Position numbers and translations under genes: made by a program
Shown here: positions 7,548-15,717 of the stretch, in pieces
Layout of the letters: each line of letters opens with the position of its first letter
Numbering within the stretch: position 1 is the stretch's first letter
Notes under the pieces: generated by a model
The model's input: the letters and a program-made list of their open reading frames with translations, nothing else
Told to the model about the DNA's origin: nothing
The model's database searches: none
Assembly (NCBI GenBank): GCA_002254335.1
Contig: NIVA01000100.1
Coordinates: 1 to 23,778, forward strand
Direction of reading: 5' to 3'
Source: Bacteroidetes bacterium 4572_114
Lineage (GTDB): Bacteria; Bacteroidota; Bacteroidia; Bacteroidales; 4484-276
DNA: 23,778 bases

Positions 7548-8696
7548 ATGAAAAATAAAATAGCCCAACTCTTTTTCCTGGCATTAATTTCAACCATATT
7601 CTTTGACTGCCAAAACAATCCGGGCAAACAAACAAATGAGAAAATGAATATTAAAAAAAACCTTTATGGTGATGTCGATGGAAAAAAGGTGTTTCAATTT
7701 ACCCTGACAAACGAAAACGGCATGATCGTTAAACTGATCAACTATGGCGGGATCGTTACTCATCTTTTAACCCCCGATAAGGAAGGTAAATTGGAGGATG
7801 TGGTTTTGGGCTTCGACAGCCTGCAACAGTACCTTGATGAAACACCCTATTTTGGGGCCATTGTTGGCAGATACGGAAACCGCATTGCAAAAGGGAAGTT
7901 TGAATTGGATGGAAAAACCCATCAACTGGCAACCAATAACGGCCCTAACCATTTGCATGGTGGCGTAAAAGGTTTCGACAAAGTGGTGTGGGATGCCGAT
8001 GATTTTATTTTTCCTGACCGGGCGGGTGTAATACTGACTTACCTGAGTAAAGATGGCGAAGAAGGTTATCCCGGAAACCTGGCCGTAAAAGTAACCTACA
8101 CCCTGACCAACGACAATGAACTAAAGATTGATTACGAGGCTACCACCGACAAACCCACCATCGTCAACCTGACCCACCACAGCTATTTTAACCTTGAAGG
8201 GCAGGGAAACGGCAACATCCTGGACCATCAACTGCAGCTTATGGCCAACCGTTATGTTCCGGTTGACGAAACATTGATCCCAACCGGTGAACTTCATTCT
8301 GTTCAGGGATCGGCAATGGATTTCACTGCCCCCCACTCCATCGGTTCCCGGATTGCAGAAGTTGAAGGTGGATACGACCATACCTGGGAATTGGATAACT
8401 TTAACAGTGAAAAAATGCGATTGGTGGCAAGGGTAACAAGCCCCGAATCCGGAAGGGTAATGGAAGTTTATACCGACCAGCCAGGGATCCAGTTTTATAC
8501 CGGTAATTTTTTGGATGGCAGCCTCTCTGGAAAGGGAGGAAAGGTTTACCATAAACATTACGGCTTCTGCCTCGAAACCCAGCATTACCCCGATTCGCCC
8601 AACCAGCCAAATTTCCCATCGGTGGTTTTGAGGCCCGGGGAGAAGTATGAAACACAAACGGTTTATAAGTTTGAGAGTGGTGGAGAAGGGTTATAG
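7548..8696 (+). CDS. galM: Exported aldose 1-epimerase (mutarotase), lipoprotein
   Basis: The protein has 382 residues: a lipoprotein signal (hydrophobic 7-19, lipidation Cys21 in FFDC), then a complete galactose mutarotase fold. Conserved active-site blocks are GRYGNR (107-112, sugar-binding Arg), NHLHGG (134-139, catalytic His), THHSYFNL (209-216, second His), YDHTWEL (276-282), and CLETQHYPDSPNQPNFPS, which holds the general base Glu343. The enzyme interconverts alpha and beta anomers of aldohexoses. With its lipid anchor it would act in the periplasm or at the outer membrane before uptake. The SGLT-type symporter gene is divergent across a repeat-filled gap of 625 bp. Length and motifs are intact. 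Confidence 0.95.
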   Translation: MKNKIAQLFFLALISTIFFDCQNNPGKQTNEKMNIKKNLYGDVDGKKVFQFTLTNENGMIVKLINYGGIVTHLLTPDKEGKLEDVVLGFDSLQQYLDETPYFGAIVGRYGNRIAKGKFELDGKTHQLATNNGPNHLHGGVKGFDKVVWDADDFIFPDRAGVILTYLSKDGEEGYPGNLAVKVTYTLTNDNELKIDYEATTDKPTIVNLTHHSYFNLEGQGNGNILDHQLQLMANRYVPVDETLIPTGELHSVQGSAMDFTAPHSIGSRIAEVEGGYDHTWELDNFNSEKMRLVARVTSPESGRVMEVYTDQPGIQFYTGNFLDGSLSGKGGKVYHKHYGFCLETQHYPDSPNQPNFPSVVLRPGEKYETQTVYKFESGGEGL

Positions 8697-8811
8697 GGTT
8701 AGAAGTATAGGGAATGGATACTTCCCCAAAACAGCCTACTTATGGCAAACCGGTTCTTTCAACAATATCTATTTTTTCACTAAAAAGATTCCCTGGTTTT
8801 TTTCTTTGACT

Positions 8812-8827
8812 CTGTCCGTACGGACAG
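8812..8827. repeat. 16-bp perfect palindrome CTGTCCGTACGGACAG
   Basis: Perfect palindrome in the gap between the epimerase and the convergent FRG gene. It could be part of a termination region, but no T-run follows on either strand. Confidence 0.75.
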
Positions 8828-8838
8828 GTCATTATTAA

Positions 8839-8884
8839 AACCTGACAGCCCCGATAACTATCGGGGGCAGAACCTGTCAGAGTT
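8839..8884. repeat. 46-bp two-tier inverted repeat
   Basis: Outer arms are AACCTGACAG and CTGTCAGAGTT. Inner arms are CCCCGATA and TATCGGGG, with loop AC. The outer arm resembles the AACCTAACAGG palindromes near 7280 and 7501 (one substitution). It lies between convergent genes and may serve as a bidirectional end structure. Confidence 0.8.
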
Positions 8885-8930
8885 AATCAAATTGGAGAAA
8901 AAAAATATCGCCCCCTTTCTCTCAACCTCA

Positions 8931-9719
8931 CTATTTCGGCGAATAATGCCTCTTCAGCCACTTGCTCAACCCGTCAAAGCCCGGGAAGAGCACACGTTCG
9001 TTGATGTTGACCTGATCTAATTTGTCCCTGATTTCCCATTTCATGGAGGATGGGATTATTATCTTGAAATATAATTCCGGTTTATCTAAAAGCCATTGAT
9101 CCAATAATGAGGTGGTGTGCGACATAAAAGTGAAAATCGCAAACTGGTTCACAATCCTGTTGTCGAGTGAGGGTGATTCAAAAGCCACCACAAATTCGCT
9201 TTCCTCTTCCGATAATTCGGTAAGGCTCGAATAAACACTATTGAGCATTTTGCTGGTAAAACTGTTTGAACCCACCTCTTTAAGTTCCTGCTGCAATTTG
9301 GACGGCAAATAATTCTTTAAGGCTTCATAGTTCAAGGCCCAGATAATGCCGTCGTGCTCATACTTATCAAGTTCGGCAGTGGCAAAATGCAAGGCCACAT
9401 AAGGTGAATAGGTCCAATCAAGCAGCCTTGTGGGCAAACCATGATGTTGTGCAAGTGCCAGCCAGTCCCATTCGGTATTGTTCACAGCATCTGTCCTGTA
9501 CGAATATTTCTTAAAGTTTCTCAACAGATGAAATTCAAGGCTTTCAAAAGGGCCGCCAAGCCTGGCAAGCGAAGTTTCCATCGCGTACTTTTTATTAGAC
9601 AAACCCCTAAAAATATAGGGTGAGCGTATCCTGTCAATTTTCTCATTAAAAGAATCATAAAACAACAATCCTTGCAATTGCGTCCAATCCTTAGGTATAA
9701 ATTCCTTTTGCAGTTTCAT
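8931..9719 (-). CDS. FRG domain-containing protein
   Basis: The protein has 262 residues, no signal peptide and no membrane segment, so it is probably cytoplasmic. The FRG domain is clear: YIFRGLSNKKYAMETSLARLG (35-55) with the Phe-Arg-Gly that names it, then WDWLALAQHHGLPTRLLDWT (85-103) and SPYVALHFATAE. These blocks are diagnostic of the family. The biochemical function of FRG is not known. The domain occurs in stand-alone proteins often found in variable regions and in some candidate phage-defence proteins. Residues 130-262 hold a variable alpha/beta part and a basic end (KWLKRHYSPK). It is monocistronic, with a -7 box 26 nt upstream, and lies beside hairpin element copy C. Confidence 0.88.
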   Translation of the reverse strand: MKLQKEFIPKDWTQLQGLLFYDSFNEKIDRIRSPYIFRGLSNKKYAMETSLARLGGPFESLEFHLLRNFKKYSYRTDAVNNTEWDWLALAQHHGLPTRLLDWTYSPYVALHFATAELDKYEHDGIIWALNYEALKNYLPSKLQQELKEVGSNSFTSKMLNSVYSSLTELSEEESEFVVAFESPSLDNRIVNQFAIFTFMSHTTSLLDQWLLDKPELYFKIIIPSSMKWEIRDKLDQVNINERVLFPGFDGLSKWLKRHYSPK

Positions 9720-9744
9720 ATTTTGATTTTGATATTTGGAGAGC

Positions 9745-9752
9745 CAAAAATA
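9745..9752 (-). promoter_or_regulatory. -7 box for the FRG gene
   Basis: The minus strand reads TATTTTTG, a full TAnnTTTG match. It ends 26 nt before the ATG at 9719, consistent with a short leader. Confidence 0.55.
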
Positions 9753-9858
9753 CTCAACTATAATAAAAATCGAGGTTAATTCTTAAAAATTTCGAATATT
9801 TACCCCCTGCTTAATCACAGGAAAAGATGCTGTGAATTACATGAAATAGCTCGAACCC

Positions 9859-10012
9859 GGGACGAAGCGGCAGGGATTGGAGTGGCACCCCGGCGAAGCA
9901 GCGGCTGATATTTTTGTTGGCGGGCGGAGGCTGAGGAACGAAGACCCCGCACCGCCTACAAAAATACAGCCGGTGCAAGGCGGGTAGAACGGAAAGCCCG
10001 GTTCAGCCGCCC
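9859..10012 (+). repeat. Dispersed hairpin element, copy C
   Basis: Full copy on the plus strand. It runs GGGACGAAGCGGCAGGGATT, then left stem CGGCTGATATTTTTGT (9902-9917), a loop including GAGGCTGAGGAACGAAG, right stem ACAAAAATACAGCCG (9958-9972), then AACGGAAAGCCCGG and CAGCCGCCC followed by eight A. The stem sequence differs from copies A and B but keeps pairing. It fills most of the 354-bp gap between the FRG gene and the divergent T9SS gene. Confidence 0.85.
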
Positions 10013-10046
10013 AAAAAAAACTTAAAGATAAGATACTCATTTTCCG

Positions 10047-10054
10047 TACATTTG
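10047..10054 (+). promoter_or_regulatory. -7 box for the 928-residue T9SS protein
   Basis: TACATTTG matches TAnnTTTG, 19 nt before the ATG at 10074. It lies 35 bp past the end of hairpin element copy C. Confidence 0.55.
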
Positions 10055-10073
10055 CAGCTTAAAACAGATTATC

Positions 10074-12860
10074 ATGAAAAGAAAAAAACAAATCCTGCTA
10101 CCCTTATTAGGCTTAATTGCAATCCTTACGACCATACCCTGGTTGCTTGACAACATTTCAAACCAACAAAAATTACCTCCCCCCATCGAAACAATTATTG
10201 TTGACCGTGAAGAACATCACGATAAAAAACTGGAATGGATAGAACAGATGCACCGTTCGGCACCAGAAGACAATTGGCGGAAAATGGATATGGATTACCG
10301 CCTGGCCCATGCTCCTGAAAAATTTAATAATTCACAGGCCAAAAACGAAACCCTTTATGGCAAATGGAAGGAATTGGGATCGAACAACCTGGCAGGCCGC
10401 ACCCTGGTATCCGATTACGATACCGAAACAAATGAAATTTATGTTGCCTCGGACGGTGGCCAGATTTGGAAGGGCCAGGCCGGGGCCGACAATTGGCAGA
10501 GCATTACAGATCATATCAAAATACCATCTATCCATTTTCTTAAAAATATAGGGCACAATGGAGGCCACCGCCTGCTTGTTGGTTCAGGGCGGTGGAATAT
10601 TTCGGGGTTCCTGTTTTCGGATGATGATGGCCAAACATGGCAGGTGGCCACCGGCCTTGAAAATATGGAATCATGGGGGTATGTCCGCCGGGTGATTATG
10701 AAAAATGATCCCCTTGAAGGTATTTACGCCCTTTGCCTTGAGTGGGATTATGTACATTGGAATGCCATGTCGCAGGTTTATGTTTCTTACGACAAGGGCG
10801 AGAGCTTTGAGCCGGTTACCAGTTTTGGTTTCAACGCTGATATGTCAGACATCTGGACAAGTCCCTACGGAAATGGGGATATTTATATGCTCGCCAAAGA
10901 TGAGCTTTATAAAATTGACGGATCGGGCACACAAACACTCATGGGGCAATTGCCGGCACAGGAACCCGACAAGGTTATTTTGACCGGGGCCACCAGTTTC
11001 GGCCCCCCACAGCTCTACGCCTTGTTGAGGTACGGCAACCAATCCCATATTTTTGCCTCGCCCGATGGCGGCCAGGATTGGTCACTGAAAAGCTCAATGA
11101 ATGAAGGCCCGTTTATGATAAATAGTTTTGTTGCCTCCCCTACTCAATTTGGGACTTTGTATTTTGGGGGGATAAATGCATCCCACAGCTATGATTACGG
11201 AGCTACATGGGTTTTAGTAAACGAATGGCATCAGTACTACGGATCGCCGGAAGACATGCTACATGCCGACATACCTTCTTTTGATCCGTTTATTGACGGA
11301 AATGGCGATGAGCTTATCCTGATAAATACTGATGGGGGCATTTATATTTCGGATGATTACCTGGAAAATGTTACCAATTTGTCGATGAACAACTTGCGTA
11401 TCAGCCAGTATTACTCGACCTACACCTGTAAGTTTGCCCCCGAATTTACCCATGCCGGGGCACAGGATCAGGGTTATCAATTTTCGGATCAAAATGCAGA
11501 TACTTCTGTGATAAATTACGAACAACTGATCAGCGGAGACTACGGCCATATTGTTTCCGGGGATGAAGGTGCCAGCATGTGGACGGTTTATCCGGGATTT
11601 GCCATGTACGGCCCCGACATCAACAACTCGACCACACTTAAAACATGGGATTTTGTTGGACAAAATTACCAATGGATGCCCAGGTTGATGGCCGACCCCG
11701 ACAATCCCGCCTCGGTGTATGTGGCCGGTGGAAGGATCAGTACCGGGGCACACCTGATCCATGTGAGCTATCATTCAAACCAGATGACTTACCAGGAGGA
11801 ACCATTTGATTTCAGCAACGGGACTGATGCAAATATATCGGCCCTGGCATATTCGCCCGTCAATACAGGATACCGGTATGTGATGACCACTGAGGGTGAT
11901 TTCTTTTTTTCGAAAGATGCCGGATCAATATGGGACCAAACACAGGGGTTTAGCGGGCCAGGATCACATTATTTTTATGGTGCATCCATTGTGGCATCAA
12001 ATAATACTTTGGAATTGCTTTATGTTGGGGGGAGTGGATATTCAAGTACGGCCGTATATGTTTCAAATGACAACGGGGTTACATTTGAAGATTTTGACAC
12101 CGGCTTGCCCAACACCCTGGTTTTTGAACTGGCGCTCAGCATGGATGACAGTCTGTTGTTTGCTGCAACTGAACTGGGGGCTTATGTTTGTAAAACATGG
12201 GAAAGCCAATGGTATGAGTTGGGCGACAGCGATCTGCCGGACCAGGCATGGTGGTCGGTAGATTATGTTGATGCACTGGACAAAGTTCGCTTTGCTTCTT
12301 ATGGCCGGGGGGTTTGGGAATTCGACCGCGACCCTGGTGTTGATGCCCAATTTGTTGCAGACAGCCTTGTGATCGGGCAGGGCGGGGAAGTCAATTTCAC
12401 AGACCAATCCTTATGGGCCCCAATAAGTTGGGAATGGGAATTTGAAGGGGCAACACCGCCCTCATCAAACATTCAAAACCCCACCGGGATCACTTACCCG
12501 GATGCGGGTTATTTTGATGTAAAACTGATTGTACATAACCACAATAGTGTTGACACTTTGATTAAACCCGGCTTCATCGAGGTGATGCCGGCCACTAACA
12601 TTGAAGATTATCCTGCAATGGATGAAATATCTGTTTATCCAAACCCGGCATCTGAAAAAATATATTTTGAAAGCCGGACAAGCATATCACAAGTTGAAAT
12701 TTTAAATATGGATGGCCAAATTATTATACAACAACAATTTAAAGACGGTGGCCTAAATCATTATGAAATTTCGATTGATGAATTGCCGGCAGATGTTTAT
12801 TTCATCAGGCTGTACACCGAAAATGGGGTTATTGTGAAAAAGTTATATGTAAGTCGGTAA
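10074..12860 (+). CDS. Large secreted BNR/propeller protein with PKD and T9SS sorting domains
   Basis: The protein has 928 residues. The N-terminus has a basic start and hydrophobic residues 7-25 (signal peptide or anchor). Residues about 90-760 contain many BNR/Asp-box-like motifs in sortilin/VPS10-type propellers: SDDDGQTW, SYDKGESF, SPDGGQDW, SKDAGSIW, SNDNGVTF. This region probably forms one or two propellers. Sialidase-type catalytic residues are not evident, so binding or a structural role is as likely as hydrolysis. A PKD domain follows (about 763-845, with VNFTDQS and WEWEFEGA). The last 80 residues are a T9SS type A sorting domain (ISVYPNPASEKIYFES ... LPADVYFIRLYT ... KKLYVSR). The protein should be exported by the Por system to the cell surface. 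It has its own -7 box and no obvious operon partner. Confidence 0.92.
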   Translation: MKRKKQILLPLLGLIAILTTIPWLLDNISNQQKLPPPIETIIVDREEHHDKKLEWIEQMHRSAPEDNWRKMDMDYRLAHAPEKFNNSQAKNETLYGKWKELGSNNLAGRTLVSDYDTETNEIYVASDGGQIWKGQAGADNWQSITDHIKIPSIHFLKNIGHNGGHRLLVGSGRWNISGFLFSDDDGQTWQVATGLENMESWGYVRRVIMKNDPLEGIYALCLEWDYVHWNAMSQVYVSYDKGESFEPVTSFGFNADMSDIWTSPYGNGDIYMLAKDELYKIDGSGTQTLMGQLPAQEPDKVILTGATSFGPPQLYALLRYGNQSHIFASPDGGQDWSLKSSMNEGPFMINSFVASPTQFGTLYFGGINASHSYDYGATWVLVNEWHQYYGSPEDMLHADIPSFDPFIDGNGDELILINTDGGIYISDDYLENVTNLSMNNLRISQYYSTYTCKFAPEFTHAGAQDQGYQFSDQNADTSVINYEQLISGDYGHIVSGDEGASMWTVYPGFAMYGPDINNSTTLKTWDFVGQNYQWMPRLMADPDNPASVYVAGGRISTGAHLIHVSYHSNQMTYQEEPFDFSNGTDANISALAYSPVNTGYRYVMTTEGDFFFSKDAGSIWDQTQGFSGPGSHYFYGASIVASNNTLELLYVGGSGYSSTAVYVSNDNGVTFEDFDTGLPNTLVFELALSMDDSLLFAATELGAYVCKTWESQWYELGDSDLPDQAWWSVDYVDALDKVRFASYGRGVWEFDRDPGVDAQFVADSLVIGQGGEVNFTDQSLWAPISWEWEFEGATPPSSNIQNPTGITYPDAGYFDVKLIVHNHNSVDTLIKPGFIEVMPATNIEDYPAMDEISVYPNPASEKIYFESRTSISQVEILNMDGQIIIQQQFKDGGLNHYEISIDELPADVYFIRLYTENGVIVKKLYVSR

Positions 12861-12956
12861 AGGCCAAATTACACAAAATAAACAAATTAGAAAAAGGCAT
12901 ATTTTTAGCGCAATGGAAAAATAGTTGTGCCGGTAAGAAATAAAATCAGAAATAAT

Positions 12957-13808
12957 ATGAGCGAATCACAAGACAATAAAATAGCTGTTTTTGAAAGTAA
13001 AACCATTCGAAAGGTTTGGTACAATAATGAGTGGTACTTTTCTATTGTAGATATTATTGGCGCTTTGACTGACTCTGCCAATCCTACTGATTATCTAAAA
13101 AAGATACGAAAACGTGACGTGGAGTTGAGAAACTACATAGGGACAAATTGTCCCCAGGTAGAAATGCTTACGGAAACCGGAAAAAAGAGAAAAGTATTGG
13201 CGGGAAATACAGAACATATATTTCGTGTAATTCAATCAATTCCATCATCAAAGGCGGAGCCATTTAAAAGATGGTTAGCTAAAGTAGGATACGAAAGAGT
13301 AGAAGAAATTGAAAATCCTGAATTGGCCCAGGAAAGAATGAAGGAGATATACGAGCAAAAAGGATACGATAAAGACTGGATAGACAAAAGGTTGAGAGGA
13401 ATTGCAATTCGCCAAAACTTAACCGATGAATGGAAAGAGAGAGGAGTTATAGAAAGGCGTGACTTTGCAATTTTAACTGCTGAAATAAGTAAAGCAACTT
13501 TTGGAATGACCCCAAGCCAATACAAAGAACATAAAAGTATCCCTTCTAAATCGAAAGCAAACCTAAGGGATAATATGACCGACCTTGAACTGATTTTCAC
13601 CATGCTTGGCGAAAGGGTTACAACAGAAATTTCTCAGAACGAAAAACCTGAAGGAATGTTTGAGAACAAGAAAGTAGCAAAAAGAGGTGGGAAAGTTGCC
13701 GGAAATGCAAGAAAGAATACTGAAAAAGAAATTGGAAGAAGTATTATTTCTGAAGATAATTATCTTCCAGAAAAATCAAAGAAATCTTTACCAAAGAAAA
13801 AAAAATGA
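12957..13808 (+). CDS. BRO-N domain (phage antirepressor/DinD-like) protein
   Basis: The protein has 283 residues from the ATG at 12957. An upstream in-frame GTG at 12927 is possible, but the family N-terminus begins at about MSESQDNKIAVFESK. The BRO-N domain covers about 8-110: IRKVWYNNEWYFSIVDIIGA, ALTDSANPTDYLKKIRKRD, then a DNA-contact-rich stretch. The second half has conserved family blocks GYDKDWIDKRLRGIAIRQ, ERRDFAILTAEISKATFGMT, NLRDNMTDLELIFTMLGE and GGKVAGNARKNTE. The tail is very lysine-rich. Relatives are phage antirepressors and DNA-damage-inducible proteins, but chromosomal copies are common in Bacteroidota and their role is unknown. Base use is more A-rich than in the neighbours, which hints at transfer. 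No other phage gene is nearby. Confidence 0.85.
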   Translation: MSESQDNKIAVFESKTIRKVWYNNEWYFSIVDIIGALTDSANPTDYLKKIRKRDVELRNYIGTNCPQVEMLTETGKKRKVLAGNTEHIFRVIQSIPSSKAEPFKRWLAKVGYERVEEIENPELAQERMKEIYEQKGYDKDWIDKRLRGIAIRQNLTDEWKERGVIERRDFAILTAEISKATFGMTPSQYKEHKSIPSKSKANLRDNMTDLELIFTMLGERVTTEISQNEKPEGMFENKKVAKRGGKVAGNARKNTEKEIGRSIISEDNYLPEKSKKSLPKKKK

Positions 13809-13924
13809 TGAGTAATAAAACAGGATTGTTTTTTTTGGCTCTCTTGGTTCTTCCGATAGCACTGTTTGGACAGGAAACACACAAATTTCCAAAATACTAT
13901 TTCTGCACAAAAACCACCTCGTAA
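13805..13924 (+). pseudogene. Signal-peptide stub, 39 codons, overlapping the BRO-N stop
   Basis: ATGATG at 13805-13810 overlaps the TGA of the BRO-N gene. The frame gives MMSNKTGLFFLALLVLPIAL followed by FGQETHKFPK and stops at 13922. This is a textbook Sec signal peptide with an FGQ cleavage site but almost no mature part. It looks like the 5' end of an exported protein gene whose body has been lost. The DNA after it turns at once into intergenic repeat. It could instead be a very small secreted peptide. It is too short to assign. Confidence 0.4.
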
Positions 13925-13964
13925 GTTTCAAGTTTCGGGTTTCCCTCCTTCGCTCAACCCACTA

Positions 13965-14012
13965 CTCCATTCCTCCATCTCTCCATTCCTCCATCTCTCC
14001 ATTCCTCCATCA
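13965..14012. repeat. 16-bp tandem repeat, three units
   Basis: Unit CTCCATTCCTCCATCT at 13965, 13981 and 13997 (last base changed in the third), then decaying into CTCCATTTCCCCC. It is pyrimidine-only apart from A and ends 17 bp before the stop codon of the methyltransferase on the other strand. Confidence 0.9.
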
Positions 14013-14029
14013 CTCCATTTCCCCCTCTC

Positions 14030-14902
14030 CTACTTCCTAACCCTCAAAAACAGGTTAATCCCCAACGGCTCCCTGGTTACTTCAATTTTATCTTCAGGCA
14101 CACCGGCTTGTATGGCAAATTTTATTAGGTCTTCTTCTGAGCGATAATACAAAAACCAATCACCAAGTATTTCCATGATCTTCCGGCTTGGGTTTTCTAC
14201 GTTTAGGTTTCCAAACATGATCTCCCCGCCTTGGTTCAGGTGTTGGTAAAACTTTTTAAGCAGGAAAACAAAATGTTTGTCCTTAAAATAATCAAACAGC
14301 CCGGCACTCCAAATCAGGTCATAGGAATTTTCGGGCGTGAACCTAATCACGTTTTTATTATAAAAGGTAAGTTTATGTTGAAACTTCCTGGTTTTATCTT
14401 TAGCGTACTTAATTGCACGGTCATCGAGGTCGAGCAGGTCGAATTGAAGTGGGCTTTCGGGGTTTTCCGATAAAAACTCGAATACCTCCGAAACCGGGCC
14501 GCTGCCCAATATCAAAACTTTTTTTTCGATACCGGCAGCTCTATTATGATAATCCTGCAATATTTGTATAGCCAGTTTTTTTCTGTTCACCACGGCAATA
14601 ACTACCGGCAATCTGTGGGCAAACTGGTCCCACTTACTATATTTCTTATCTGGGTTTACATATTGCTGATACATTTTTTCGATGATAAAAAAATCACCAT
14701 TGTAGCCAAAGGGCTTGGTATATGAAAAACCAAAAAGTGTATTGGGGTTGAGTACTGGTTTTAACTGTTCTCTGATAAAGTCAATTTCTTCAGGCCCCGT
14801 TTTTTCAAGCAAGCTAACAATAGTATCATAATCATCATAATCGGGGCCATTTTTTTTGTGCAGTGCATCAATGTATGCCTTGATCCCTTTAAGTTTTTCC
14901 AT
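14030..14902 (-). CDS. PhcB-like class I SAM-dependent methyltransferase
   Basis: The protein has 290 residues and is soluble. The C-terminal two thirds is a Rossmann methyltransferase: VLILGSGPVSEVFEFL (SAM motif I), FDLLDLDDRAIKYAK (acidic motif II), DLIWSAGLFDYFKDKHFVFL (motif IV region), GGEIMFGNLNVENPSRKIME, and the end EPLGINLFL. Together with the N-terminal FGYNGDF block these match, from memory, the family annotated as 3-hydroxypalmitic acid methyl ester biosynthesis protein. Its type member is Ralstonia PhcB, which methylates a 3-hydroxy fatty acid to make the quorum signal. The substrate here is not shown by sequence. It is the last of four minus-strand genes, 57 bp after a LytTR regulator and downstream of two kinases, and that context fits signal synthesis. 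I am sure of methyltransferase and fairly sure of the PhcB-like group. A lipid signal is inference. Confidence 0.8.
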   Translation of the reverse strand: MEKLKGIKAYIDALHKKNGPDYDDYDTIVSLLEKTGPEEIDFIREQLKPVLNPNTLFGFSYTKPFGYNGDFFIIEKMYQQYVNPDKKYSKWDQFAHRLPVVIAVVNRKKLAIQILQDYHNRAAGIEKKVLILGSGPVSEVFEFLSENPESPLQFDLLDLDDRAIKYAKDKTRKFQHKLTFYNKNVIRFTPENSYDLIWSAGLFDYFKDKHFVFLLKKFYQHLNQGGEIMFGNLNVENPSRKIMEILGDWFLYYRSEEDLIKFAIQAGVPEDKIEVTREPLGINLFLRVRK

Positions 14903-14914
14903 CGAATATTACTT

Positions 14915-14932
14915 TTTACAAGTGTTTGTAAA
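14915..14932. repeat. Short palindrome between regulator and methyltransferase genes
   Basis: TTTACAA, a four-base spacer, then TTGTAAA: perfect 7-bp arms. It sits 12 bp before the methyltransferase start. It could be an operator or an mRNA hairpin at the ribosome site. Confidence 0.5.
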
Positions 14933-14959
14933 TTTAACTTTCAGTGCTTTCTTGGCCTT

Positions 14960-15706
14960 TTACAGCTTGGCCCTTAAAAGGTCCCTTTTATCTTCATCTA
15001 CAGTAATTACCGTCATTTTATCAGCCATTACTATTTCAGGAAACTTATGGATAAATATCTTATCGATGTTAACAATATAGTGTGATCCGGTACGAATGAA
15101 CTTTTCTGGCGGGAACAGTTTCTCACATTCGTCCAGCGATTTTTGAATTATTATTTCTTCTTCTGTAAGATATATCACCGATTTACCCTGTTCATCCGCG
15201 ATGTAGTAAACATCCTTCAGGTTAATCTTTTCAAGCCCTTTTTCACTTTGAACGATAAGTTCATTTTTTTTAGCATCCCCATGTTTAAAAAACCGGTTAA
15301 ACTGGTCGCTCTCCATTTTAGACTTTATGTCGCTCTCGAACTTGAACCTTGCTATCTCAATGTTTGTTTGCAGGTCCTTTTCGGTGAATGGTTTAATAAT
15401 GTAACCATAAGGAAGCGATATTTTAGCTTTTTCGATGGTTGCAATATCTGCATTTGCCGTGAGGTAAACTATGGGCACATCATACTTTTGGCGAATGATA
15501 TTGGCTGCTTCAATGCCGGTCATTTCACCTTTGAGCATTATGTCCATCAGAATTATGTCGGGCAGCTTTTTATCTACCTCATCAATGGCTGCCTGACCGT
15601 AGGCAACAGCCTTCTGTACGGTATATCCCAAACTATCAAGGCTTTCTTCAATATCGGTTGCCACGAGAATTTCGTCTTCAACTATCAGAACATTTAATTT
15701 TTTCAT
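14960..15706 (-). CDS. LytTR-family response regulator
   Basis: The protein has 248 residues. Residues 4-120 are a receiver domain with the acidic pair Glu10/Asp11, phosphoacceptor Asp55 in ILMDIML, the Thr83 switch residue in YLTA, and Lys105 in IIKPF. A helical linker (121-143) leads to a LytTR DNA-binding domain at about 147-245, with DVYYIADEQGKSVIYL, KSLDECEKLFPPEKFIRTGS and IVNIDKI. LytTR proteins bind short direct repeats upstream of their targets. The gene starts 11 nt after the receiver-kinase gene and 57 nt before the methyltransferase gene, so the three are probably one operon. The receiver-kinase is the likely phosphodonor. A GTCATT array at 16842-16952 is a candidate binding region. 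Confidence 0.93.
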   Translation of the reverse strand: MKKLNVLIVEDEILVATDIEESLDSLGYTVQKAVAYGQAAIDEVDKKLPDIILMDIMLKGEMTGIEAANIIRQKYDVPIVYLTANADIATIEKAKISLPYGYIIKPFTEKDLQTNIEIARFKFESDIKSKMESDQFNRFFKHGDAKKNELIVQSEKGLEKINLKDVYYIADEQGKSVIYLTEEEIIIQKSLDECEKLFPPEKFIRTGSHYIVNIDKIFIHKFPEIVMADKMTVITVDEDKRDLLRAKL

Positions 15707-15717
15707 AAAGGGTGTAA

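Noticed and set aside
4946..10012. Retron or group II intron RNA as explanation of the hairpin element
   Set aside because: No reverse transcriptase gene is near, the elements are too short for a group II intron, and no domain V-like motif is visible.
11259..12407. Minus-strand and alternative-frame ORFs inside the 928-residue T9SS gene
   Set aside because: They are shadows of a continuous, motif-supported coding frame and have no start context or family features.
12957..13808. Prophage remnant
   Set aside because: Only the BRO-N gene is phage-related. There is no integrase, attachment site, structural gene or tRNA nearby.
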